Shown here in pieces: positions 1 to 8,007 of a stretch of DNA of 11,415 bases. Made by a program: the position numbers and the translations under genes. Numbering within the stretch: the stretch's first letter is position 1; every line of letters begins with the position of its first letter. The notes below the pieces were generated by a model. The model was not told where the DNA came from and ran no database searches. It worked only from the letters and a program-made list of their open reading frames with translations. The DNA comes from an uncultured Clostridia bacterium (GTDB taxonomy: Bacteria > Bacillota > Clostridia > Oscillospirales > CAG-272), in NCBI GenBank assembly GCA_937884385.1, contig CALGCW010000207.1:1-11415 (forward strand), read 5' to 3'.

Positions 1-2
1 GT

Positions 3-3000
3 CAGATAAAGCTCGATCTGCCCTACGCCAATTACATTCACGAGCTACCCCTACTGTCGTTTGGGGATGTGCAGCATACAATAAATCTATCTTTGGTGTA
101 TAACCACGAGCGAAAGAAGGCGGCGGAGGACCCGGATACGCCTGCAAGCGAGGTAAATCCATTCGGTATTGCGCCCGGATTTAAACTTAATCTGCAGAAG
201 CGTATCGGTTTGACGAACGGCGTTCCTGTCGCTTATCAAGAAGCGAACGGGAAGTTTACCGAATTGATGTCTTTTGGCAATGTGTATACTTTTGATGATG
301 AGTCGCAGAGGATCATTAGAAAAGTAGGAACGACCTATGAACTTGAGTATCCTGACTATAGCAAGGAAACGTACAATTCGGACGGTAATATTACCTCTGT
401 AGTCGATAAGTATGGAGACGATTTCATTACTTTTGGCTACGATAGTGCTAAAAAGCTTACATCTATCATCACCTTTGATGGTACGAAAATCATATCTTTG
501 GGCTACACTTCAAATAAGCTTACTTCAATTAATTATGCGGGTGATTCAACCTCTGTGACATATCATACTAACGGTACAATAAATTATGTTGAGCATTATT
601 CGGATGTGTTCTATAAATATGAATATTCAACGAATGGATATCGAGTATATTCTACAGACGAAAGCACCGCAAGTGTGGGAGTTAGAGAAATAATATACAC
701 TTACTCAAGTCAGTTTTTTGAGGCAGAAATCACACACAAGATACAGAACACAGTAGTTGATTCGATAAGATATCATTCCAAGGATTGGGATGAGGATTCA
801 TATATTCAATACAATCAAGTTGATGTAACGAATCATTTGGGTGTGAAAACAAGATTGCAATTCAATTATGATGACGAGCTTTTATACAGCTATGAAGTTC
901 CCGATTCGGATATTGGCTTTACCGGTGGCAGGTTTTTGAGTCCCGTAGTCGTAAACAAAACAGACAATGAATTCAACAATTCGGGCATTGGTACACAAAA
1001 ATACGAGGATGGCTTATATTTGATTTGTAATAGTTCAACGAGCCAATGGCAATGGACTGCCGATTCACAAATGGATGAAACAACGGAAGGTTTCTATACG
1101 TTGACAGGATGGTTTAAAAGAGATAACGATACTTCTGATTATACTATCAGCATATACGCAACCGAGGACCCCTTCCATATTCCCAAATTGTCACCGGGTC
1201 AGTGGAGATACTTTGCGTATAAGTTCTATCATAAGGGTGCAAGAATTGAAATAAATCTTGGCGGAAACGACGGTGCGTTGCAATTAGCGGACTTCAAGCT
1301 AATGTTCCAGCAAACGCATACTGTGGATGGCAATAACGTTCAAGCGGCATACGATGAGGAGGTTTTGATACACAAATCTACGGGCGAAATCATACCGATC
1401 ACCAGTAAAACTTACTTCCATCCCGATTATAACAACACCGGTAATTGGATATATCTTCAAGACTTGATGAAATATAAAATGAATCAAAGAAGAGGTGTTA
1501 ATACAAGTGAGATATATTGCAATAACTGTAAAGGTATAATAACAAGCTCAACAGAGTTAAAGGTCAATTACGAGGATGCCCAGATCAGCATTGACAATTT
1601 TGATATTGGTAGAAGACGCTTTGAAAAATCAAATGAGTATTTGACTAAAATCATTATCGACGAAAACTCATCATCCTTAATAAAGAGCGAAGCCTGTATA
1701 AATAATACCGTTATTAATTATCAGGAATTTGATGATCATTTTGACGTTGTTAAAACCGTACTTGAAGGTGTGACGACCAATTACACGAGAAACACACAGG
1801 GTTTGGTGACAAGAGAAGCAGTTTCCGGGCTTTATACATATAGGACTTCGTATGATAATGATCGTATCATGGTGGAGCAAATCGATCCTGCCGACGATGA
1901 TATGGTTATGGCAACGACAAAATACAATCTTGATACGGTTTGGGGCGGCATCAAATCTATAGAATATCCCAATGGTTTGGTGGTGACTGATACCAACAGT
2001 GTTGATATGAATGCGCTGTTGGAAAGAAGCTTTCGTATGGACGGTGAGAACAGTAGGAAGAATACGTTAACGTATTATTTGGGTAACGTCTCAAGCATGT
2101 CGGATGGATATGTTGACTATTCATTCAACTATATTGGCGGAGAGTTAGCAAGTGTGGATAAGGACGGTTCTCAAATCGAGCAGCATGAGCATAATAGAGG
2201 TCAAAAAAAGATAAAAAGCGGTTACCCCACGATTGAAAGCGGTTTATACAGTGATATCTCTTACTACGATAAATACGGCAGACTTCAAAGCATTGACGGA
2301 GTAATGAGCAATACCTATAATAGTAATCAGTATTTCTATTATCTGGTAAACAGTAAATCTTACCGTTACTTCAACGAATACGACAAGTCCAATCACGGAG
2401 CTTTACAGCTTGGCTCCGTTGGTAATGACGGTGCGGGTGCAATGCTTGCATCAACGGTTGACCACTTGAGAGGCGAAACCACTAGATACGGTTATTATGA
2501 CGGCAAGCTAACAGCAGCGGTGACAACGGATGATACGTATGGAGGTGTGAGCAGGCAGGAAACGTTCAGCTATGACGATGATGATCGCTTGACGGGAGAC
2601 GAATTCTATTACGATTATCAAAATTCCAAGCGCGTAAAGTCGGTTTTGGAATATGACGACGGAAGTGCGAGCGCACCGACCAAGAGCAATAGAGTGAAAA
2701 CCTACTCATACAGCATAAATGGAGTTGAAAAAGCTAAAACAACAAATACATTTGATAGTTTTAATAGAGTGAGTGGCAAAGAGTATGCCATTGACGGCAT
2801 GAAATTTAACAAAAATATCACCTATACAAAGACAAGACCTACCGGAATCGAAGATAAATTTGCTTTTAAAACTCTTGCTAATACAACATACGGATATGAT
2901 ACCATGGGTAGAATAAGCTCCGTGAACAATGGCGAGCCTATTACATATGAATATGACGAATACGGTCAGCTTGTTAGAGAGAACAACAAAATTCTTGACA

Positions 3001-4442
3001 AAACTATCCAATACGCGTATAATGGAATTGGAAATATTTTGAGAGTAAACACGTATGCGTATACCCCCAAGGGTACTGCACTAAGCGGAACACCTACCAC
3101 ACAGTCATTCTCTTACGATAATACTGTTCCTGACAGACTCACTGCGTTTGGTTCCAAGGCAATTACCTATAACAGCATGGGTTGTCCAGTGTCTTATGAC
3201 GGTCAAACTCTTTCTTGGACAAAGGGAAAACTGACAAGTGTATCAAGCGGAACACCACCCTATAGCAGCAGAACGTACAATTATACGTATGACGCATACG
3301 GTAGAAGAACGCAAAAGGTATATACTAATATGTCTTTGGCGGGAACGATGCCGAGCCAGACAACGATTGCAACGTCGTATGATTATGATAATAGCGGTAA
3401 ACTGATAAGAGAAAGTATAGTAAGCTCTTATTCAGCGGGTAATATGAGTACAACCGAAAAAATTTATCTATATGATGAATCCGGTGTAATCGGTATGATC
3501 TACACTGCGGACGGAACATCTACAGCATATTACTTCCGAAGAAACCTTCAGGGTGACGTTGTTGCTATCTACAACAGAAGGGGAGTTAAGCAAGCAGAAT
3601 ATGCTTACGACGTATATGGAAACTGTACCATTACTGATAGTACAAACTACATTATTACCAATGCTAACCCCTTCCGTTATAGAGGGTATTACCTTGATGA
3701 AGAAACGAGTTGGTACTACCTCAACGCAAGATACTACTCCCCCGAATGTCGTAGATTCATCAGTCCCGATGATACCGCATATCTTGACCCCGAATCCGTA
3801 AATGGACTTAATCTCTATTGCTACTGTAATAATGATCCCGTAAACTACTGCGACCCGAGTGGGCATTTGGTATTGGCAACTTTCGGTTTTTGGGCAATTG
3901 TTGGAATTGTTTCTGCCGCTATGGTTTTAGGTGGCGGCGCGCAATTGGCTTCTAATGCACTTGCTGGCAATACTGGTAGCGACTTGTGGCGAGGTGTTAC
4001 CGGTGCTGCGTTGGGCTCTGGAGCAAATGCTTTATCTTTGTGTTTGCTTCCTGCAACATGGGGCGGTAGTTTGGCCGTAAGCGCTTTGCTTGGTGCAAGC
4101 CTTCAAACTGGTGTCGACAATATTGAAACCTTAATTCGTGGTGAAAGTGTATCATTGAAGCAAACAGTATTGGATTTAGGCATTAATTTTGTAACTACAT
4201 TTATAGGAAACTGGCTGGGATCAAATATAGTTCCAACAAATGCTGGATGGTTTAAACCACAAAGATTCGATAGCGTATTTTTGAAACCATATGGACAAAG
4301 AATTCTTGTTCAAACTTCTATAGGTGCAGGCGTATCAGGAATGGTTAATTTTGAAAGAAAATTCAATTGGAATAATATGAATAGAATTTATTATATGCCT
4401 TCGATTCCATCACCAATTCTGCCAACTTATTTATATAATTAA
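3..4442 (+). CDS. Rhs/YD-repeat polymorphic toxin, 5'-truncated by window edge, with C-terminal tip CT1
   Basis: This is the 3' part of a large Rhs-family protein, which forms a YD-repeat shell that encloses and delivers a variable C-terminal toxin. The frame is open from base 3 with no stop and no start signal; the GTG at 69 is internal, because the preceding residues (LSFGDV before the typical LSLVYN) are already Rhs sequence. 1479 residues are visible. YD-type repeats run from about residue 146 onward. A beta-rich CBM-like insert spans roughly residues 305-438 (GFYTLTGWF, later ALQLADFKL). A CxxC sits at residues 506/509. The conserved core end starts near AYYFRRNLQGD (residue 1175) and finishes at DPSG (1284-1287). 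The last 192 residues (CT1) are Gly/Ala-rich and hydrophobic, then basic, with no enzyme motif I recognise. Compared with the downstream copies it has Ser for Gly and Cys for Trp near the core end. Export route and N-terminal domains lie outside the window. Confidence 0.93.
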   Translation, partial: QIKLDLPYANYIHELPLLSFGDVQHTINLSLVYNHERKKAAEDPDTPASEVNPFGIAPGFKLNLQKRIGLTNGVPVAYQEANGKFTELMSFGNVYTFDDESQRIIRKVGTTYELEYPDYSKETYNSDGNITSVVDKYGDDFITFGYDSAKKLTSIITFDGTKIISLGYTSNKLTSINYAGDSTSVTYHTNGTINYVEHYSDVFYKYEYSTNGYRVYSTDESTASVGVREIIYTYSSQFFEAEITHKIQNTVVDSIRYHSKDWDEDSYIQYNQVDVTNHLGVKTRLQFNYDDELLYSYEVPDSDIGFTGGRFLSPVVVNKTDNEFNNSGIGTQKYEDGLYLICNSSTSQWQWTADSQMDETTEGFYTLTGWFKRDNDTSDYTISIYATEDPFHIPKLSPGQWRYFAYKFYHKGARIEINLGGNDGALQLADFKLMFQQTHTVDGNNVQAAYDEEVLIHKSTGEIIPITSKTYFHPDYNNTGNWIYLQDLMKYKMNQRRGVNTSEIYCNNCKGIITSSTELKVNYEDAQISIDNFDIGRRRFEKSNEYLTKIIIDENSSSLIKSEACINNTVINYQEFDDHFDVVKTVLEGVTTNYTRNTQGLVTREAVSGLYTYRTSYDNDRIMVEQIDPADDDMVMATTKYNLDTVWGGIKSIEYPNGLVVTDTNSVDMNALLERSFRMDGENSRKNTLTYYLGNVSSMSDGYVDYSFNYIGGELASVDKDGSQIEQHEHNRGQKKIKSGYPTIESGLYSDISYYDKYGRLQSIDGVMSNTYNSNQYFYYLVNSKSYRYFNEYDKSNHGALQLGSVGNDGAGAMLASTVDHLRGETTRYGYYDGKLTAAVTTDDTYGGVSRQETFSYDDDDRLTGDEFYYDYQNSKRVKSVLEYDDGSASAPTKSNRVKTYSYSINGVEKAKTTNTFDSFNRVSGKEYAIDGMKFNKNITYTKTRPTGIEDKFAFKTLANTTYGYDTMGRISSVNNGEPITYEYDEYGQLVRENNKILDKTIQYAYNGIGNILRVNTYAYTPKGTALSGTPTTQSFSYDNTVPDRLTAFGSKAITYNSMGCPVSYDGQTLSWTKGKLTSVSSGTPPYSSRTYNYTYDAYGRRTQKVYTNMSLAGTMPSQTTIATSYDYDNSGKLIRESIVSSYSAGNMSTTEKIYLYDESGVIGMIYTADGTSTAYYFRRNLQGDVVAIYNRRGVKQAEYAYDVYGNCTITDSTNYIITNANPFRYRGYYLDEETSWYYLNARYYSPECRRFISPDDTAYLDPESVNGLNLYCYCNNDPVNYCDPSGHLVLATFGFWAIVGIVSAAMVLGGGAQLASNALAGNTGSDLWRGVTGAALGSGANALSLCLLPATWGGSLAVSALLGASLQTGVDNIETLIRGESVSLKQTVLDLGINFVTTFIGNWLGSNIVPTNAGWFKPQRFDSVFLKPYGQRILVQTSIGAGVSGMVNFERKFNWNNMNRIYYMPSIPSPILPTYLYN
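2995..3023 (+). promoter_or_regulatory. Full-consensus sigma-A promoter inside the rhs coding region
   Basis: TTGACA at 2995-3000 and TATAAT at 3018-3023 are separated by exactly 17 bp. They lie inside the codons for the YD-repeat segment LDKTIQYAYN. If active, transcription would start near 3030 and run over the core end, CT1 and Imm1 to the terminator at 4877. The codons for D-K and Y-N partly force these bases, so the match alone does not prove function. The same two hexamers recur unchanged in two downstream fragments of this segment. Confidence 0.4.
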
Positions 4443-4454
4443 AGAGGTAAAATA

Positions 4455-4844
4455 ATGATTGTTAAAGAAAAATTAATTAATGCATACCCACTTACGGAAA
4501 AAATAGAAATTGATTATGAGTGCTATAAAATCAAATCAAGAAAATATGTTGTTTTTATTGACGAGATAATTTCTAACAGTGATACCGAGAAACTATTGGA
4601 TAAACTTCTAACATCAATAAAAACGAAATCTTCAATAGTAAGTACATTAATTGTTGTAGCTAATACAAATGAAGAATTTAAAAAAGAAGATTTGGTGTTT
4701 TTTAATGGAGTGGATACGTTTGTTATTTATTATTTATTAAACAAAACAGACGGTAGCATTTACTTTAATGATCAAGGAACATATTGGTTTGGTGGCAACT
4801 GGAAAAAAATAATAAAAAGATTTAATGAAATATTGAAATCATAA
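4455..4844 (+). CDS. Probable immunity protein for CT1 (Imm1)
   Basis: This 129-residue protein starts 12 bases after the rhs stop, behind an AGAGGT-type ribosome binding site at 4443-4448, so it is almost certainly co-transcribed with rhs. It has no signal peptide or membrane segment and looks like a small soluble alpha/beta protein. A central hydrophobic strand (STLIVVA) is followed by FFNGVDTFVIYYLL and a Trp/Gly-rich YWFGGNW near the C-terminus, and the last helix is basic. I do not recognise the family. The immunity role is inferred from position: a small AT-rich gene directly after an Rhs toxin tip and before a terminator is the standard place for the cognate antitoxin. It would act in the cytoplasm by binding CT1. 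Confidence 0.75.
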   Translation: MIVKEKLINAYPLTEKIEIDYECYKIKSRKYVVFIDEIISNSDTEKLLDKLLTSIKTKSSIVSTLIVVANTNEEFKKEDLVFFNGVDTFVIYYLLNKTDGSIYFNDQGTYWFGGNWKKIIKRFNEILKS

Positions 4845-4876
4845 TATTAACTAAATCCCCAAATATAAACAAACTT

Positions 4877-4909
4877 AAGAGGATGCATATATTCTATACA
4901 TCCTCTTTT
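4877..4909 (+). terminator. Rho-independent terminator after Imm1
   Basis: A 9-bp perfect stem (AAGAGGATG at 4877-4885 paired with 4899-4907) encloses a 13-base AT-rich loop. The stem end runs into TTTT at 4906-4909. It closes the rhs-Imm1 unit and would insulate the orphan cassettes that follow. Confidence 0.75.
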
Positions 4910-5030
4910 CATAAAACATTTACACACTACAGAGGGATTTAATAATGGCAAGACGTTCTATTACAATCACTCCGTTGGTAATGAATCAGAACATATCGTT
5001 TTTCTTTACGATGAAAGCGCTATCATTGGC

Positions 5031-5969
5031 ATGGTGAGAACAGCAAGTGGCGTTACTAATGCATATTACTTCCGAAGAAACCTTCAGGGCGATGTTGTTG
5101 CTATCTACAACAGAAGGGGAGTTAAGCAAGCAGAATATGCTTACGACGCATATGGAAACTGTACTATTATCGATAACACAAACTTTACAATATCAAATGC
5201 AAACCCCTTCCGCTACAGAGGTTATTACCTCGACTCCGAAACAGGTTGGTACTACCTCAACTCGCGTTACTACTCTCCCGAGTGGAGAAGGTTTATTTCT
5301 CCTGACGATACGGCATATCTCGACCCTGAAACCCCTAACGGATTGAATCTCTACTGCTATTGCGGCGATGACCCCGTTAACTATGCAGATCCGAGTGGAA
5401 ATGCTTGGGAAACTATTTTGGATATATTATCTATCGGATGGAGCATATACGATTTGTACAAAAATCCTTCTTTGGAAAATGTGGGGTGGTTAGCATTAGA
5501 TGTTGCTTTTGCAATTGTACCGTTTTTGACTGGAAGTAGCTTAATTAAAGCGGCATCTAAATTGGATGAAGTTGCATATGTTGGTCAAGGAATTAATAGA
5601 TTTGATGATTTGTACGACACCGTTGTGTTGGGTAATGATATGCATAGGGTTATGGACAGAGCGTGGGATATAGGAGCTACGTTTTATGGTGGATATGGAC
5701 CACTAAACGCGCTTGGAGCTTTGCATAATTTTGATGCCGCAACGGATGCTATGAGATATGCTGGAACATTGGATAATGTGCGATTTATCATTGATAAATT
5801 TAATGCTGGGTATAAGTTTGTACATGTTGGTAGCGATGGAAGAGGATTCTTTAGAATGATGAAGTCTGCTTACGGCACAGAACTTAAGGTGTTATATAGG
5901 TTAATATATGGCAATAAATTGCACAACTTATGGTGGATTGCAAATGCAGGAAGGAGGATTATATGGTAG
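5031..5969 (+). CDS. Orphan Rhs tip 2 with C-terminal domain CT2
   Basis: This is a truncated Rhs copy holding only the end of the core plus a new C-terminal domain. The first ATG in frame is 5031, but Rhs-like codons (NNGK, then LYDES) extend back to about 4938 with no stop and no start, so the gene is probably a silent cassette and not an independently built protein. The core part ends at DPSG (residues 120-123). CT2 is about 189 residues. Residues about 124-175 form a hydrophobic pretoxin-like segment (SIGWSIYDLYKNPSLENVGW, then AIVPFLTGSSL). The remainder carries the putative activity: LGNDMHRVMDRA, IGATFYGGYG, then dNvrfI...GYKFVHVGSDGRG and a basic C-terminus. That pattern loosely recalls toxin tips of other Rhs proteins, but I cannot name the family or catalytic residues. 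No ribosome binding site precedes 5031. The 3' end overlaps the next gene. Confidence 0.8.
   Translation: MVRTASGVTNAYYFRRNLQGDVVAIYNRRGVKQAEYAYDAYGNCTIIDNTNFTISNANPFRYRGYYLDSETGWYYLNSRYYSPEWRRFISPDDTAYLDPETPNGLNLYCYCGDDPVNYADPSGNAWETILDILSIGWSIYDLYKNPSLENVGWLALDVAFAIVPFLTGSSLIKAASKLDEVAYVGQGINRFDDLYDTVVLGNDMHRVMDRAWDIGATFYGGYGPLNALGALHNFDAATDAMRYAGTLDNVRFIIDKFNAGYKFVHVGSDGRGFFRMMKSAYGTELKVLYRLIYGNKLHNLWWIANAGRRIIW
5951..5957 (+). promoter_or_regulatory. Ribosome binding site setting the Imm2 start
   Basis: AAGGAGG lies inside the last codons of CT2, five bases before the ATG at 5963. It decides the Imm2 start over the upstream in-frame start at 5930, which has no comparable site. It allows immunity to be translated separately from the toxin tip. 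Confidence 0.8.
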
Positions 5970-6382
5970 AAAACAAAGCAACTCAAACTATTCTTTCGAT
6001 GTTAGGTGAATACATTATTAATGGAGATGTAAAGTTTGCTCCAACAAACAATTGGCTAAATTATTATTTCAAAATACATTGCGGTTGTCAAATATTTAGT
6101 ATTCATTTGGCGTATGAATTTGTAGACAGTTACTATAAAATTCTAATTGAAGACCTTAGCCACAATCAATTGGAGAACACTATTTTTCTTACTCGCTCAA
6201 AGAACTTTCATAAACAAGTAAAGAGTATTATCAAATCTAACAAATTATGCAATAAATCTTTTCTTGACCATGTAACGGCTTCTTCAATTATAATCAAAAA
6301 TTTCATAGACATTGCCGGATCATTTAATGAATTGATTGAGATGTATCCTCGAGATTTGAAATTTGATGGGTATTTTATATAG
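5963..6382 (+). CDS. Probable immunity protein for CT2 (Imm2)
   Basis: This 139-residue protein starts at the ATG at 5963, which overlaps the CT2 stop by seven bases (ATGGTAG). The AAGGAGG site at 5951-5957 supports this start. It is soluble-looking, mixed alpha/beta, AT-rich and without a signal peptide. Visible landmarks are APTNNWLNYYFKIHCGCQIF near residues 26-45, a charged middle (EFVDSYYKILIEDL) and a C-terminal helical part ending FDGYFI. I do not recognise the family. The tight overlap with CT2 makes it the obvious cognate antidote by position. Translational coupling to the toxin would keep the two in balance if the cassette were recombined into the long rhs gene. Rhs core homology resumes 29 bases after its stop. 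Confidence 0.72.
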   Translation: MVENKATQTILSMLGEYIINGDVKFAPTNNWLNYYFKIHCGCQIFSIHLAYEFVDSYYKILIEDLSHNQLENTIFLTRSKNFHKQVKSIIKSNKLCNKSFLDHVTASSIIIKNFIDIAGSFNELIEMYPRDLKFDGYFI

Positions 6383-6508
6383 GCGGGATGAGAAAGTTAT
6401 TGGGATATATCAACGTCATATGATTATGACAATAACGGCAGGCTGATAAGAGAAAGGCGTTCGGAGAATTACAAGCTTGAGTATTCAATTACAAGAGAGT
6501 TCACCTAC

Positions 6509-7513
6509 TTGTATGATGAAAGCGGGATGATCGGCTTTACTTACAGCTATGAGGGAGCGACACCGCAGGCGTACTATTACCAAAGGAATCTTCTCGGAGA
6601 CGTTATAGCGATATACAATGCGAACGGTGTGAAGCAGGCGGGGTATGCTTATGATGCGTGGGGTAATTGTACAATTACCGACAGCACGAACTCCGATATT
6701 GCAAATGCCAATGCGATAAGATATCGCGGATATTACTTCGATGTTGAGACGGGTTGGTATTTCCTTAATGCACGTTATTACTCTCCCGAGTGGCATAGAT
6801 TCATAAGTCCTGATGATACATCTTATCTTGATCCCGAAAGTGTAAATGGACTTAACCTTTATTGCTATTGTAATAATGATCCTGTTAACTTCGTTGATCC
6901 GAGTGGGCATGATTCTGAGTGGTTGGGATATTTGGCTAGTGTATTATTAATAGGTTTCGGAATAGCATTCTCTGCTACAGGTTTTGGCGGGGCACTTGGC
7001 GGTATTTTAATAGGGATGGGCGCTGGTTCCTTGATTAATGGTTGTGTAACCGAGGCAAATGGCGGTAGCTTTTGGGCTGGCTATGCTGGAGGCATGATTT
7101 CCGGAGCAATATGTGGTGCTGGAGCAGGAATTGGCGGAATGGCTTTTGCGAAAGCAACTAAGTTTGCAGGTGCACTATGTCTTAAATATTTATCATTAGG
7201 AGCTTTAGAATCCTTTGTAGGTGGATTCGCAGGTAATTTTTTAGGTACAATATATACAGATTGGTATAATTCCGGATTTAAAAGTGTCAATTTGAATATG
7301 CCTGAGCTATTGGTCACTTCGACATTTATGGGAACATTAAATATTATTGCTGGCGTGGGTTCTGGAGCAGCTTCGATAGTTGGCGAATTAGGCAAAACTT
7401 CCGGAATTGGCGCAAACTCTCAATGGGCGCACCGTATTTTGTCGGGTTCTATTGCAGGTGCTACTGAAACACTTTATGATGTTACTTCCTATTTGTACGG
7501 CTTTTTAAACTAA
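6509..7513 (+). CDS. Orphan Rhs tip 3 with membrane-type C-terminal domain CT3
   Basis: This is a second orphan Rhs tip. The frame is open from 6392, and core homology begins near 6411 (TSYDYDNNGRLIRE), matching the long gene at about 3371. No ATG or ribosome binding site marks a start; TTG at 6509 and ATG at 6527 are the first candidates, both within the core homology, so it is likely silent unless recombined. Core residues up to DPSG (130-133) are clearly Rhs (YYQRNLLGDVIAIYN, WYFLNARYYSPEWHRFISPD) but more diverged in DNA from the long gene than tip 2 is. CT3 is about 201 residues and strikingly Gly/Ala-rich and hydrophobic, with several potential membrane-inserting segments (LASVLLIGFGIAF, GGILIGMGAGSLI, GGMISGAICGAGAGIGG, LNIIAGVGSGAASIV). 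I see no enzyme motif. Either it inserts into membranes, or this Gly-rich part is only a pretoxin region. Confidence 0.8.
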   Translation: MYDESGMIGFTYSYEGATPQAYYYQRNLLGDVIAIYNANGVKQAGYAYDAWGNCTITDSTNSDIANANAIRYRGYYFDVETGWYFLNARYYSPEWHRFISPDDTSYLDPESVNGLNLYCYCNNDPVNFVDPSGHDSEWLGYLASVLLIGFGIAFSATGFGGALGGILIGMGAGSLINGCVTEANGGSFWAGYAGGMISGAICGAGAGIGGMAFAKATKFAGALCLKYLSLGALESFVGGFAGNFLGTIYTDWYNSGFKSVNLNMPELLVTSTFMGTLNIIAGVGSGAASIVGELGKTSGIGANSQWAHRILSGSIAGATETLYDVTSYLYGFLN

Positions 7514-7539
7514 TATATTTTTATTTTGAGGTATATAAT

Positions 7540-7971
7540 ATGAAAAATCGGTTTAATCTATATTATTTTCTTAATATGCAGCTTTTTATAACTATGCTAT
7601 TAATACAGACTTTGATGATAGTTACTCCTCTAAGTTATTTGATTTCTGGAGAGAATATTAATCTTATACTATTTTTTAAAATTTGCATTATTTTACCTCT
7701 TATACTCTCACTTGTGCACATTTGTTTGTGGGGCTATTGGATATTTCAAACAGTAACAATTAATAGAGACGGAATAGAAATATGGCTTTTTAAAAAATGC
7801 ATTAAAAAATGTACTTGGAACAGCGTATTAAAGATTGAATATAGCAGCCATATGAAAAATCCTGCACTTAAGATAACACTCCAAAATGAAGATGTATTTT
7901 ATTTAGATAAAAGAAAATCGATTATACAAGCCATAGAATTTTATTCGAACAAGCAAATCACATTTTCCTAA
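7540..7971 (+). CDS. Two-pass membrane protein, probable immunity for CT3 (Imm3)
   Basis: This 143-residue protein starts 26 bases after CT3, with GAGG at 7528-7531 placed eight bases before the ATG. Two hydrophobic segments cover residues about 9-35 (FITMLLIQTLMIVTPLSYLI) and 41-70 (ILFFKICIILPLILSLVHI). A short beta-rich cytoplasmic domain follows (TINRDGIEIWLF, CTWNSVLKIEY, PALKITLQNEDVFYL). This layout resembles small proteins with a bacterial PH-like domain behind a two-helix anchor, though I cannot confirm the fold. Gene order makes it the partner of CT3. A membrane-bound antidote fits a toxin tip that itself looks membrane-active. It has the same length and layout as the gene at 8959, but little obvious sequence identity with it. 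Confidence 0.72.
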   Translation: MKNRFNLYYFLNMQLFITMLLIQTLMIVTPLSYLISGENINLILFFKICIILPLILSLVHICLWGYWIFQTVTINRDGIEIWLFKKCIKKCTWNSVLKIEYSSHMKNPALKITLQNEDVFYLDKRKSIIQAIEFYSNKQITFS

Positions 7972-7977
7972 AATTTT

Positions 7978-8006
7978 AGCCCTCAGGCGGTTGCCTGAGG
8001 GCTTTT
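7978..8006 (+). terminator. Strong Rho-independent terminator after Imm3
   Basis: An 11-bp perfect GC-rich stem (AGCCCTCAGGC at 7978-7988 with 7993-8003) has a GGTT loop and a T run at 8003-8006. It ends the tip 2 to Imm3 group. Confidence 0.9.
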
Positions 8007-8007
8007 A

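Noticed and set aside
69..71. GTG at 69 as the true start of the rhs gene
   Set aside because: The frame is open to base 3, the residues before it fit the Rhs pattern, and no ribosome binding site precedes it.
3553..3801. Alternative plus-strand frame inside the Rhs core end (also 5047-5346)
   Set aside because: It is a shifted reading of the conserved core, present in both copies for that reason, with no independent signals.
3468..3866. Minus-strand frames opposite the Rhs core ends (also 6485-6910, 2706-3011)
   Set aside because: They recur only because the Rhs core is repeated; the protein sequence on the plus strand is unmistakable.
6388..6423. Short frame from ATG 6388 at the start of cassette 3
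   Set aside because: Only 11 codons and out of frame with tip 3; the upstream GCGGG is a poor ribosome binding site.
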